DNA of 14,611 nt from JAZKFP01 sp040386355 (GTDB taxonomy: Bacteria > Pseudomonadota > Gammaproteobacteria > Pseudomonadales > UBA6940), in NCBI GenBank assembly GCA_040386355.1, contig JAZKFP010000263.1, positions 1-14,611 of the forward strand. The letters run 5' to 3'. The translations under genes were made by a program, and so were the position numbers. The notes beneath the pieces are model-generated. The model was not told the DNA's origin, ran no database searches, and saw nothing but the letters and a program-made list of their open reading frames with translations. Shown here in pieces: positions 6,304-13,220 of this stretch (the stretch's first letter is position 1; each line of letters starts with the position of its first letter).

Positions 6304-9015
6304 TTACTTCCTGTATGTTGTCAGTTCTCGCCAGCCCTTTTGAAGGTTTGGAGATTTAACTGGAATTTCTATTGCCAATTCCCCATGCTTCGATGATAAC
6401 GGCTTATCATCTGTACCTGAAAACTCAATAGCAAATTTCTTATTACCTACAGTAGATAATCCTAAACCTAAGGCTTCAACGCCGCCAATTTTAACCGTGT
6501 ATTCATTACTCCAATTTAATGAATTATTTAAAGATAAAATATTCTTTTGAGGGTGTCCGGTTTTTAAATCTAATGGTCCAAAAACATAGGCACTGTTATC
6601 ACAATCGTAGCTTACGTCAACATAATCTGTAACCGGTACCAACACAGCTCCACCTACAATAGAAGGACTTGCACTAATTGTTCCATTGATAGGACGCATT
6701 TTTGGTACATCAGGTGAGCTTGAGCTGTTCGTATCGGTAAACCACAGTTGATTCCATTCCCCAGAAAAATTTTTTGCAAAAGCAACTATCCGAGAAGATG
6801 TGTTTGCTAACAAATACAATTCAAGACCTCCATATTGTCCAACCAAATAAGTGCCAGTTAAACTTAATATACGGTCAGATTGTCCTAAATCCCCTACGAC
6901 CGCATTGGTCGCATTACGAATTTTTCCAGACTCATCTCCGTAATAATATTCTTTATCACTGATATAAATTAAATTACTGGAAGGTTTAACTAAATTTTTA
7001 GTTAATGTATTTGCATCATTGTGCGTATTACGAATTATTAATTTATCCGCTCCGTTTTTAGATTGAATATATGCAACGCGAGAACTACTTAATAATGAAA
7101 CGGTTGGTGATGCTCCTCCAGCGTGGATTGGTGATTTAGAATCGCCATTCGGAACGGTTATCTTTTCGTCAAAATCAATCCAAGCAGGTGCTTTAGTTAA
7201 ATCACCGTTTTTATCGAGTTGAATACTAAAACGTAATTGGCCATGCATTGCAGTTCCTAACACGTAGGAATTATTGTTATGTTGAATCGCTGTCAATTGG
7301 CCCCAAGGATGAGAACGCATTAATTCATTAGGTGTTGTGGATTGTTTAAGTAACTCACGTGGAAACCAAGCCCATTTCAACGCACCGTTTGATGGGTTTA
7401 TTCCGTACAGTAATCCATCATCGGCAGCAAATATTACTGCTTTATTATCGACCAAAATAGGTGCAGTTCTCCAAGGTTGGCCAACTAAGGATGATGGATT
7501 GCGTCCAAATAAATTAGACCCTTCATCATAATTAGGATTAATTATTGTTTCACGATAGTTTTTTGCAGCAGTTAAGGAAGTATCAAAATAATCTGATGAA
7601 GTTAATTTTTCATCAGAAATTAATTGTAAAATTTCAAATTTATTTCCTGCATTTTCTGATTGTGTATAAATAAGTTTTGAGCGGTGCGCTAATGTCATTA
7701 GATTTGCTGCATCCCATTCAGGTGCATCGTTGGTTTTTCCATTTTCCTTTATTTTAAATGCACGTAAATGTCCCGATGTTCCCGGCTTTGTTAATTCATC
7801 AAAATCTCTTTGAGCGGGCGCAATTAATAAATCTCCTACTGAGGTTTTACTTCCAACTATTGGAGAAGCTAAAGAGTAAAAGCCATCGTGACAGGAGCTA
7901 GTAACAAGAGGCGCAGTAATTGAATCTGGAACCGGTGGTAAGGCCTCATTCAATTCAATATTACAAGTTAAATAACTAAAACTCAGTGTTGAATTTTTAC
8001 CTACCGTCACATCTCCATCCACTAAATAACTTCCGGTCAAGACTGAATTACTACCGATATCCAATGTACCTTTATTCGGTTGCCCATTATCGTAAATATA
8101 CATAGATCCAAAAAACTGAGCATTATCACCAATGATTACTTGGCCACCGGAGTATTTAGCCGTAGGATTATTACAGTTTCTATATTGCTCTGGCAGAGTC
8201 ATGGTATACGCATCACTGCAAGCAGACTCCAAGCCCACCATCCATGCCACATCATCTGGACCTAAAACATTTTTATAGCCATCCACATCTTCAAATGAAA
8301 ATTTTACATCATCTCCAATAATAAATTTGTCTACGACCACCCCTTCGATAAGACTTGGAGAACCAGCTCGTCCGGTACCATCTTCGTATGAAAATTGGAT
8401 TACTTTCCAACCATTACCAATTTTAATATTTTCAACGTAATATTCACCACCTACAAAAACAAAAGTGTGTTTGCCGTATTGCGCAGGATTACTAATATCC
8501 TCTAATACCAAATCACCGATATATTGAAAATTACTAGACTCCGCTCGTTGATTAGGTCCTATTTGTATAATATAACCTGTAGCAGAATTTCCACTTATTT
8601 TTATAAAATTTGAAACATGAGGATGAAGATTGCCAGTAACAACTGCAGCAGCAGATGCAACGTTAGGATTAATATTAACGTCATTATTTGAATAAATAGG
8701 ATTTATAAAAGGATTTACCCAGACGGAAGGAGGAGTTCCATTACTGGTTTGAGTTGCATGATTATAATTTACACCATTGGTACCTGAACCAGTAAATCTT
8801 CCGGCTCGCGTAAGCACTGTTGCAGGACCATCCAGCGCGGATTTTAAAATTTGTACGCCTGTGTCAAATTCGATTGAACCATTTACAGAAGCTAGTGTAA
8901 CGGAGTCATTTACATGGCCTGACTCAACAAAGCATTGTGTTGCATAGGATTTGGAAGCTACCCCAAGTAAACACATTATCACCCAAAAGGTTGACCATTT
9001 TGGTAATTTTTTCAT
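6304..9015 (-). CDS. pilY1: PilY1-like type IV pilus tip/biogenesis protein with an atypical N-terminal half
   Basis: PilY1 proteins act with minor pilins at the pilus base and tip in assembly, adhesion and surface sensing. This one has 903 residues, shorter than the roughly 1,160 of P. aeruginosa PilY1. A signal peptide ends at SYA (Ala25), so it is exported. The C-terminal half from about residue 512 (PWRTAPILVDNKAVIFAADD, then DGLLYGINPSNGALKWAWFP) is the PilY1 beta-propeller, with later blades at YYYGDESGK (about 690) and RPINGTISASP (about 773). The N-terminal half has no visible von Willebrand A MIDAS motif. Instead it shows Gly/Asn-rich beta repeats (VIIGDNAQFFGS, LDIGSNSVLTGSYLV, VTVGKNSTLSFSY) recalling MshQ-like or beta-solenoid surface proteins. 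A canonical DxDxDG calcium loop is not seen. The start has a strong AAGGAG site 8 bases upstream, partly inside a small hairpin (9022-9035). It lies 74 bases after pilX and 2 before pilE. Confidence 0.85.
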   Translation of the reverse strand: MKKLPKWSTFWVIMCLLGVASKSYATQCFVESGHVNDSVTLASVNGSIEFDTGVQILKSALDGPATVLTRAGRFTGSGTNGVNYNHATQTSNGTPPSVWVNPFINPIYSNNDVNINPNVASAAAVVTGNLHPHVSNFIKISGNSATGYIIQIGPNQRAESSNFQYIGDLVLEDISNPAQYGKHTFVFVGGEYYVENIKIGNGWKVIQFSYEDGTGRAGSPSLIEGVVVDKFIIGDDVKFSFEDVDGYKNVLGPDDVAWMVGLESACSDAYTMTLPEQYRNCNNPTAKYSGGQVIIGDNAQFFGSMYIYDNGQPNKGTLDIGSNSVLTGSYLVDGDVTVGKNSTLSFSYLTCNIELNEALPPVPDSITAPLVTSSCHDGFYSLASPIVGSKTSVGDLLIAPAQRDFDELTKPGTSGHLRAFKIKENGKTNDAPEWDAANLMTLAHRSKLIYTQSENAGNKFEILQLISDEKLTSSDYFDTSLTAAKNYRETIINPNYDEGSNLFGRNPSSLVGQPWRTAPILVDNKAVIFAADDGLLYGINPSNGALKWAWFPRELLKQSTTPNELMRSHPWGQLTAIQHNNNSYVLGTAMHGQLRFSIQLDKNGDLTKAPAWIDFDEKITVPNGDSKSPIHAGGASPTVSLLSSSRVAYIQSKNGADKLIIRNTHNDANTLTKNLVKPSSNLIYISDKEYYYGDESGKIRNATNAVVGDLGQSDRILSLTGTYLVGQYGGLELYLLANTSSRIVAFAKNFSGEWNQLWFTDTNSSSSPDVPKMRPINGTISASPSIVGGAVLVPVTDYVDVSYDCDNSAYVFGPLDLKTGHPQKNILSLNNSLNWSNEYTVKIGGVEALGLGLSTVGNKKFAIEFSGTDDKPLSSKHGELAIEIPVKSPNLQKGWRELTTYRK

Positions 9016-9021
9016 GACCTG

Positions 9022-9035
9022 AACTCCTTAGAGTT
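9022..9035 (-). promoter_or_regulatory. Ribosome-binding site of pilY1 within a small hairpin
   Basis: On the minus strand AACTC and GAGTT form a 5-base inverted repeat with a 4-base loop, and the Shine-Dalgarno AAGGAG spans the loop and 3' arm. If the hairpin forms in the mRNA it would partly mask the site and could tune PilY1 output relative to the pilins. The stem is short, so the effect may be small. Confidence 0.35.
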
Positions 9036-9089
9036 ACCTATTCTTCAAAACTTTATTACCATTAAAATTTTCATTTTATTTTTATTAAT

Positions 9090-9653
9090 TTACAGTGCAA
9101 AATCTTTAAACAATGACAAAATTACTTGAGTATCTTTTCTCTCACCATTAGCTCGCGCGTAAATCGTAAACCAGTGAGCATAACTATTTTTATTAATATC
9201 AAATGAATCTCCAGGATTTAGTAACTGGGTAGATCCTTCGTAAATTACAAAATAACTTGCATCATTCTGAACCAAATTCACATTCACAGAGTTTGGAGGC
9301 CAAGGATCCCATTCTGGTGGGGGAACTGATCCGTCTTCTCTTAAATAAAAACTTATTTCAGGAGCATCCATTTCAGCTTCGATCGAATTATCCATATCGA
9401 CTTTTGCTAGCTTATCTTCAATTGTATTCTGAGCAATTTTTAAAGCAGAATCAGCAATATTAAGCGTTTTTTGGCGATCTACCCAATCCCCCGTAGCTCT
9501 AACAGTAGCATTACCACTTAATAATGTTATGGTGCTTAATACTCCGATTAAAGCCATGAAAATTAAAGAAATAATCATTGTTGCTCCCTTCGTATATTTA
9601 CTATACGAATCTGAGGAAAAATGAAAATTTCGATTAAAAGTACAATAAATCAT
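9090..9653 (-). CDS. pilX: Type IV minor pilin PilX
   Basis: This is a minor pilin of 187 residues. The leader ends SKYTKG, with predicted cleavage after Gly23, followed by ATMIISLIFMALIGVLSTI, the PilX N-terminal helix. There is no glutamate at +5, as in many PilX proteins. The later stretch TGDWVDRQKTLNIADSALKIAQ fits the PilX pattern of paired charged and Ala-rich helix, and the C-terminus (HWFTIYARANGERKDTQVIL) has the expected final beta strands. The start ATG overlaps the pilW stop by four bases (ATGA), showing coupled translation. A second ATG at Met26 has a better ribosome-binding site (GGGAG) but would remove the whole prepilin leader. The leader-coding DNA holds a perfect 8-base inverted repeat. 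Confidence 0.85.
   Translation of the reverse strand: MIYCTFNRNFHFSSDSYSKYTKGATMIISLIFMALIGVLSTITLLSGNATVRATGDWVDRQKTLNIADSALKIAQNTIEDKLAKVDMDNSIEAEMDAPEISFYLREDGSVPPPEWDPWPPNSVNVNLVQNDASYFVIYEGSTQLLNPGDSFDINKNSYAHWFTIYARANGERKDTQVILSLFKDFAL
9589..9609. repeat. Perfect 8-base inverted repeat inside the pilX leader-coding region
   Basis: The arms TTCGTATA (9589-9596) and TATACGAA (9602-9609) flank a 5-base loop. In the mRNA this would form a stem just upstream of a GGGAG site and the internal Met26 codon of pilX. It encodes the residues just before the prepilin cleavage site, so it is compatible with normal coding. Confidence 0.6.
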
Positions 9654-10705
9654 TTAAAATTTCTCAATCTTGTCTCAAAGGAAACAGATGAATAAAAATG
9701 GTTGTCATTTGCAGTCTCCTCCTCTCCATTAAAATAATATTTCATTCGCTGAGAATTTTTAACATTTGGCAAAATTTTTGATGAACGTAGTACAGCTTCA
9801 ATATAAACACTAGAAATATTGCGCCAATCTGTTGCGCTCATTGCATTAATATCAATCAAATTATTATCAATAACCATGTCTTGGTTTAAATCTAATTTAA
9901 ATTTTACATTCCAATTATCTAATTTATCGGTAATCAACTGAGCGTAATTTTGGGTGCCAGAAATTCTATACAAACCCTTAGGACGACCATCCGATGGATT
10001 GCCGATAACATAAAAAATAATATCTAAACGTACAATATCAGCACCTTTAGCATACGGTTCAATATGGATCATTCCAGTGCTATTACCATTTGCTGCAGTG
10101 GGAAAAACTCCAGCATCATGAGATAATCCGTTTAAATTCACATTAGTTACTTCAAAAATGGATGATTGTTTACAGTTTGAAATCGCAACCACATCTCCTT
10201 TTGAAAAGTTTTTTAATTCATTGTCTTTAACTTTGATGGGTGAAGTATTAGTAGCCATTCCAGAATCCAAATAAGTCTGCCAACCGTAAGATCCTTTAAA
10301 CATTAAAATTGGGGTGCCAGAAACAGGATTTAGTGCAGTTAATACCTCTCTTCCGGGAATTGTATTTGGAATATCTGAAACCCTTTGAAAAGCTGAAATA
10401 ACACGTAAATCACCCGGATCAAAAATTGTATTATTCAATACGTTCATTAATTTTTCTGCGCTAGTACATCCAAAATCACCAACAGCACGAATATCTCTAC
10501 CTATCAAATCAGAGATAAATCGAGCATCGTTATTTACGTAAATAGCTTGGTCTGATAAATAATAACTTGAACGCTGATTTAAATAGAGCGTCATTACAGA
10601 ATTAATTAGAAGTAGACCCAAAACCATTGAAATCATAAGCTCAACTATTGTTACACCTTTAATAAAATTTATTGATTTTATTTTTTTTTCAATTACGAAC
10701 AACAT
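9650..10705 (-). CDS. pilW: Type IV minor pilin PilW
   Basis: PilW is the largest minor pilin (351 residues, normal for the family) and part of the priming complex. The leader ends INFIKG, with cleavage after Gly17, then VTIVELMISMVLGLLLINSV, with Glu at +5. The following stretch YLNQRSSYYLSDQAIYVNND and ARFISDLIGRDIRAVGDFGC is typical PilW, including the cysteine after the first helix. The start overlaps the end of pilV by 17 bases and is preceded by GAAGAGAT. Its stop overlaps the pilX start. Such tight packing indicates translational coupling and fixed stoichiometry of PilV, PilW and PilX. Confidence 0.9.
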   Translation of the reverse strand: MLFVIEKKIKSINFIKGVTIVELMISMVLGLLLINSVMTLYLNQRSSYYLSDQAIYVNNDARFISDLIGRDIRAVGDFGCTSAEKLMNVLNNTIFDPGDLRVISAFQRVSDIPNTIPGREVLTALNPVSGTPILMFKGSYGWQTYLDSGMATNTSPIKVKDNELKNFSKGDVVAISNCKQSSIFEVTNVNLNGLSHDAGVFPTAANGNSTGMIHIEPYAKGADIVRLDIIFYVIGNPSDGRPKGLYRISGTQNYAQLITDKLDNWNVKFKLDLNQDMVIDNNLIDINAMSATDWRNISSVYIEAVLRSSKILPNVKNSQRMKYYFNGEEETANDNHFYSSVSFETRLRNFK

Positions 10706-11102
10706 ATTGACTATCTCTTCGAATCCCAGATTGGGTCAACCAGCTTATTTCAATAGTGCATAGTGAACTCTCATCACTACATTTAATATTGGCTTTAGAG
10801 TTAGGTATCAACGAATTTAACTCTTTCAACCAATTTGATAAAAATCCACTTCGAGGGAAATCATTATTTTTTAAATTCCAATAGCTATTGGGCTGCCCAG
10901 ACATACTTATATTGTCCATTAATTTCTGTGCCAACTGCATTGCAACGACATCGCTTCTGGAAGATTGAGATAGTCGCATTGATTCAACCTGAAGCTTCAT
11001 AGAACCCATAATGGTTCCTGCTATTACCAACGTAGCAATTAAAACTTCAAGCAAGGAAAATCCCTTTTGCTTACTAAAAAAATTTTGATAAAAGATTTTC
11101 AT
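10689..11102 (-). CDS. pilV: Type IV minor pilin PilV
   Basis: This minor pilin has 137 residues. The leader ends SKQKG and cleavage is expected after Gly14, before FSLLEVLIATLVIAGTIMG, which has Phe at +1 and Glu at +5. The helix continues with MKLQVESMRLSQSSRSDVVA and AMQLAQKLMDNI, matching the PilV family pattern of Gln and Ser after the membrane segment. A cysteine pair in KCSDESSLC near the C-terminus may form a disulfide. No Shine-Dalgarno sequence is visible upstream; the leader is almost pure A and T. No other start would keep the prepilin signal. It lies 27 bases after fimT and overlaps pilW by 17. Confidence 0.9.
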   Translation of the reverse strand: MKIFYQNFFSKQKGFSLLEVLIATLVIAGTIMGSMKLQVESMRLSQSSRSDVVAMQLAQKLMDNISMSGQPNSYWNLKNNDFPRSGFLSNWLKELNSLIPNSKANIKCSDESSLCTIEISWLTQSGIRRDSQYVVRN

Positions 11103-11129
11103 ATAAAAATATTTTTATGAAAATTTATA

Positions 11130-11621
11130 TTAATTTTCATAATTAATAAATCCTCCAGCAAAAATATTAACAATCTCATCATTTGATTCTCTTGTGAAAG
11201 TTATTTTCATGTCTTCTTTTGAATTTGATAAACCGTTTGGTAAATAAGTCCATTCAGTAATTGGTTTTGAAAAAGTCATGGTTGTCTTATAAAAAAGATT
11301 TGAGGATTTAGGCTGACATCGCAGTATTTCGTTAGTGCTAACACGAATTAACGCCCATGCCATTGTCTCATTACCACAACCTGTCACAATTTTATTAAAA
11401 ACAATCTGAATTGAAACTCCCATTCTTGATGCTGAATTTTTTGCATGATTTAAATCTCTAACAAGACTATCTCTCACTGCTAACAAATTGTTTTTATTTA
11501 TTGGCTTGCTTAGGTTTGGAATCGCTATTGTTGATATAATACTAATTACGACAAGAGTAATTAGTAACTCAACTAAACTAAGTCCATTTTGTTTTAATTT
11601 TTTTTGGTTTCCCATTTTCAT
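11130..11621 (-). CDS. fimT: Type IV minor pilin of the FimT/FimU (GspH) family
   Basis: First gene of the pilus operon, 163 residues. The prepilin leader ends KQNG, with cleavage after Gly13, then LSLVELLITLVVISIISTIA with Glu at +5. The GspH/FimT domain follows, including LVRDLNHAKNSASRMGVSI, the usual helix pattern. In Legionella, FimT is reported to bind DNA during natural transformation through a C-terminal GRxR motif. Here the tail reads IFAGGFINYEN, without it. The protein could therefore act mainly as a FimU-like structural pilin. The start has GAGAG six bases upstream and lies about 22 bases from a 26-base palindrome. FimT and FimU cannot be told apart with certainty from this sequence. 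Confidence 0.87.
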   Translation of the reverse strand: MKMGNQKKLKQNGLSLVELLITLVVISIISTIAIPNLSKPINKNNLLAVRDSLVRDLNHAKNSASRMGVSIQIVFNKIVTGCGNETMAWALIRVSTNEILRCQPKSSNLFYKTTMTFSKPITEWTYLPNGLSNSKEDMKITFTRESNDEIVNIFAGGFINYEN

Positions 11622-12034
11622 TATGTGCTCTCAGAAAGAACTCGAGTATATCTACTAGTAGATACACTCAATCAAATATTAGCTAAATTGCCTGCTTTAG
11701 ATTCAACAACTTTTCTTAAGATCATTTAATAATGGTATACGCTTGAAAATAATTAGTTTTTCTAAGTAAACAAAACACATATTTATGTAATCATTTCGTT
11801 ATTACAGTTCAATATTGCTTTTTGACAGTCGGTAGCGTCTGAAAAAGTATAAAATATGCAATTTTCCACTGGTTTATTTTCTAAATTCATCTCTCGATAA
11901 TCGCACTATGTTAGATATCGCAAGTATAACTGTGAGATTATTCTGTACCATCACCTTGGTTGAGATGTCATATCAGTCATTTCAGCGTAATTCTTGAGTT
12001 AAATGCTCACTCATATTCACATTGGGAGAAATTT
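11622..12034. other. 413-base divergent regulatory gap between fimT and the GlsB/YeaQ-family gene
   Basis: This gap should hold the promoters of the leftward pilus operon and the rightward small membrane protein gene. It contains the palindrome at 11644-11669 and, rightward, a TTGACA box at 11822-11827 with TATAAA at 11848-11853; the 20-base spacing is longer than ideal. On the minus strand TTGAAT and TAATAT near 11700-11670 could serve fimT at 19-base spacing. No gene is seen. Confidence 0.5.
11644..11669. promoter_or_regulatory. Near-perfect 26-base palindrome upstream of fimT, candidate operator
   Basis: The arms GAGTATATCTAC (11644-11655) and GTAGATACACTC (11658-11669) pair at 11 of 12 positions around a 2-base centre. 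The site ends 22 bases before the fimT start codon. Its near-continuous symmetry and very short centre fit a binding site for a dimeric regulator better than an RNA hairpin. I do not recognise the binding protein. Confidence 0.55.
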
Positions 12035-12280
12035 ATGGAATTCGTATGGTTTATTTTAGTAGGTTTGGTTGCAGGCTGGTTAGCGGGTCAACTAATGAAA
12101 GGTGGCGGCTTCGGTGTAATTGGTGACATCGTTGTAGGGGTTTTAGGTGCATTGTTAGGTGGATTCATATTTCGATCAATGGGAGTTGCAGAGGGTGGTG
12201 GTTTAGTCGGGTCCATTATTGTTGCTACTATAGGGGCAATAATTCTTATCTTCTTATTGCGTTTAATTAAAAGAGCTTGA
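12035..12280 (+). CDS. Small three-helix membrane protein, GlsB/YeaQ/YmgE stress-response family
   Basis: An 81-residue inner-membrane protein of the transglycosylase-associated family (which has no proven transglycosylase activity). It has three hydrophobic helices: FVWFILVGLVAGWLAGQL, a Gly-rich middle segment IGDIVVGVLGALLGGFIF, and VGSIIVATIGAIILIFLL, ending in the basic tail RLIKRA. The length and the GWLAG and GD-VVGVLGA patterns match the family, which is often induced by stress. The start at 12035 is chosen over an upstream in-frame ATG at 11960 because GGGAG lies 6 bases before it and it matches family N-termini. It is single, with no co-directional neighbour nearby. The function in the family remains unclear. 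Confidence 0.87.
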   Translation: MEFVWFILVGLVAGWLAGQLMKGGGFGVIGDIVVGVLGALLGGFIFRSMGVAEGGGLVGSIIVATIGAIILIFLLRLIKRA

Positions 12281-12432
12281 TAAATCATATTGATATTAAA
12301 TGATGTGCTATATAAAACATAATTTATCACTAATTTTTGGAAGATCCTTAAGTGTTTGTATGGACTCATCTAAGCAGTTCACCATAAATAGTTAAGTCAC
12401 CCATTTATATAGCTTAGAAGTACTTTTGGCTG

Positions 12433-12470
12433 ATCGATGCACATTGGGATTCCAAACAATGTGCATCGAT
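12433..12470. repeat. Perfect 14-base inverted repeat with 10-base spacer
   Basis: ATCGATGCACATTG (12433-12446) is exactly repeated in reverse complement as CAATGTGCATCGAT (12457-12470) around GGATTCCAAA. It lies about 150 bases after the GlsB/YeaQ-family gene. Only three Ts follow the right arm, so it is a poor intrinsic terminator, though it would form a strong RNA hairpin. Other options are a dispersed palindromic element or an operator. Confidence 0.85.
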
Positions 12471-12679
12471 TTACTGTCACATCGATATCTATGCGTACAT
12501 TCAATAAAAGTTGAGATAGCAGTTTCATTTTTTGTCAGTTTTTTTGAAAGTCATCAACATTGGCAAAAAATTATCTTTTTTACAGTCCTCTATACAAGAA
12601 TCAATATCTTAATTTCCTTTGATGAAGTCACTTCTCGCTCATTAACACTCTGAACGTTATAACCAATAATTTAGGGGTT

Positions 12680-12708
12680 TTGACAACATGGCCAAAAAAC
12701 GGCATAAG
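12680..12708 (+). promoter_or_regulatory. Possible sigma-70 promoter
   Basis: TTGACA at 12680-12685 is a perfect -35 box, followed after exactly 17 bases by CATAAG (12703-12708), 4 of 6 matches to the -10 consensus. If used, it would give the thiamine diphosphate enzyme gene a leader of about 500 bases and would exclude the small frame starting at 12688. Confidence 0.35.
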
Positions 12709-12822
12709 TTAAGATGTATAGTCATTAATGAATGTGCGAATCATTTCATAGAAGATATTTCTTTACGGACATGTTGTGATTTAATAACCTTTGCTATGGT
12801 GATTTTTAAGGAAGTTTTTTGA
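12688..12822 (+). CDS. Possible 44-residue small protein of unknown function
   Basis: The frame begins MAKKRHKLRCIVIN and ends with a hydrophobic segment DLITFAMVIFKEVF. It has an AGGGG site 10 bases before the ATG, slightly far. It carries four cysteines. I recognise no family. A promoter-like TTGACA overlaps its upstream region, which argues that transcription may start after its ATG. It is not rich enough in branched-chain codons to be a convincing attenuation leader for an acetolactate synthase. More likely chance than a gene. Confidence 0.2.
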   Translation: MAKKRHKLRCIVINECANHFIEDISLRTCCDLITFAMVIFKEVF

Positions 12823-13192
12823 AAAGTTTTTATTAAATTGATACGTGAATGTTTGTGATATCATATTAAATCCTTAAAAATTTCACTATTTATGGCAAGG
12901 AAGCCATCTGATGTATTACTTTTTTTTTATTCTTTTAGATTTCCCATTTAAAATAGCTAATGATTTGGTCAAATTAACATTTCAAAATACATCTTTCTTT
13001 TTCAGTCATTTTAAAATTTTTTTTGGATACTCTGTCGAAGACACTGGTCTCGGTATTTTATTTCAGCTTTATAAGATTAGAACTGTTAGGAAATTCTCAT
13101 TCTATGAACAGCAAACTAAGATGCGCTGTTTTTAAAACTAATAATATTTCTTATCATAATTCTTACTTTAAAAAAAATTAAAAATTTTTTAA

Positions 13193-13211
13193 TCTCACCT
13201 TGTGAGAAGGG
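13193..13211 (+). promoter_or_regulatory. Hairpin abutting the ribosome-binding site of the thiamine diphosphate enzyme gene
   Basis: TCTCAC (13193-13198) and GTGAGA (13202-13207) form a perfect 6-base stem with a 3-base loop, and the Shine-Dalgarno run GAAGGGA (about 13205-13211) begins in the 3' arm. The start codon follows at 13221. A folded stem could limit ribosome access. Confidence 0.45.
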
Positions 13212-13220
13212 AAATATATC

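Larger units (their letters stand above)
12281..13220 (+). other. 940-base stretch without a confident gene, upstream of the thiamine diphosphate enzyme
   Basis: Two small open frames are present and listed or rejected elsewhere (12688-12822 and 12911-13135). The main structures are a perfect 14-base inverted repeat (12433-12470), a TTGACA promoter-like site (12680-12708), a second possible promoter TTGATA at 12838-12843 with CATATT at 12862-12867, a short ATGGC/GCCAT stem (12892-12907) followed 12 bases later by nine Ts, and a hairpin before the next gene's start. It is very AT-rich, and the real transcript leader of the downstream gene probably begins within it. Confidence 0.5.

Noticed and set aside
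9575..9578. Met26 as the true start of PilX
   Set aside because: It has a good GGGAG site, but using it would delete the KG-AT prepilin junction; the upstream ATG overlaps the pilW stop in the common ATGA arrangement.
11960..12034. Upstream in-frame start that would add 25 residues to the GlsB/YeaQ-family protein
   Set aside because: The family begins at the first membrane helix, and the ATG at 12035 has a good GGGAG site, while the upstream ATG has none.
12426..12653. 75-codon plus-strand open frame across the perfect inverted repeat
   Set aside because: It starts inside the left flank of the palindrome, has no ribosome-binding site and no family resemblance; the composition is that of AT-rich spacer.
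12688..12822. Leader peptide for attenuation of the acetolactate-synthase-like gene
   Set aside because: There is no run of Ile, Val or Leu codons as in known ilv leaders, no following terminator-antiterminator pair that I can see, and a likely promoter overlaps its start.
12892..12928. ATGGC/GCCAT stem followed by nine Ts as an intrinsic terminator
   Set aside because: Twelve bases separate the stem from the T-run and the stem has only five pairs, so it does not meet the usual pattern. No gene ends just before it.
12911..13135. 74-codon plus-strand open frame with an AAGGA site about 9 bases upstream
   Set aside because: The sequence is dominated by Phe and Leu from T-runs, with no recognisable domain. 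The ribosome-binding site alone is not enough; kept only as a remote possibility for a small hydrophobic peptide.
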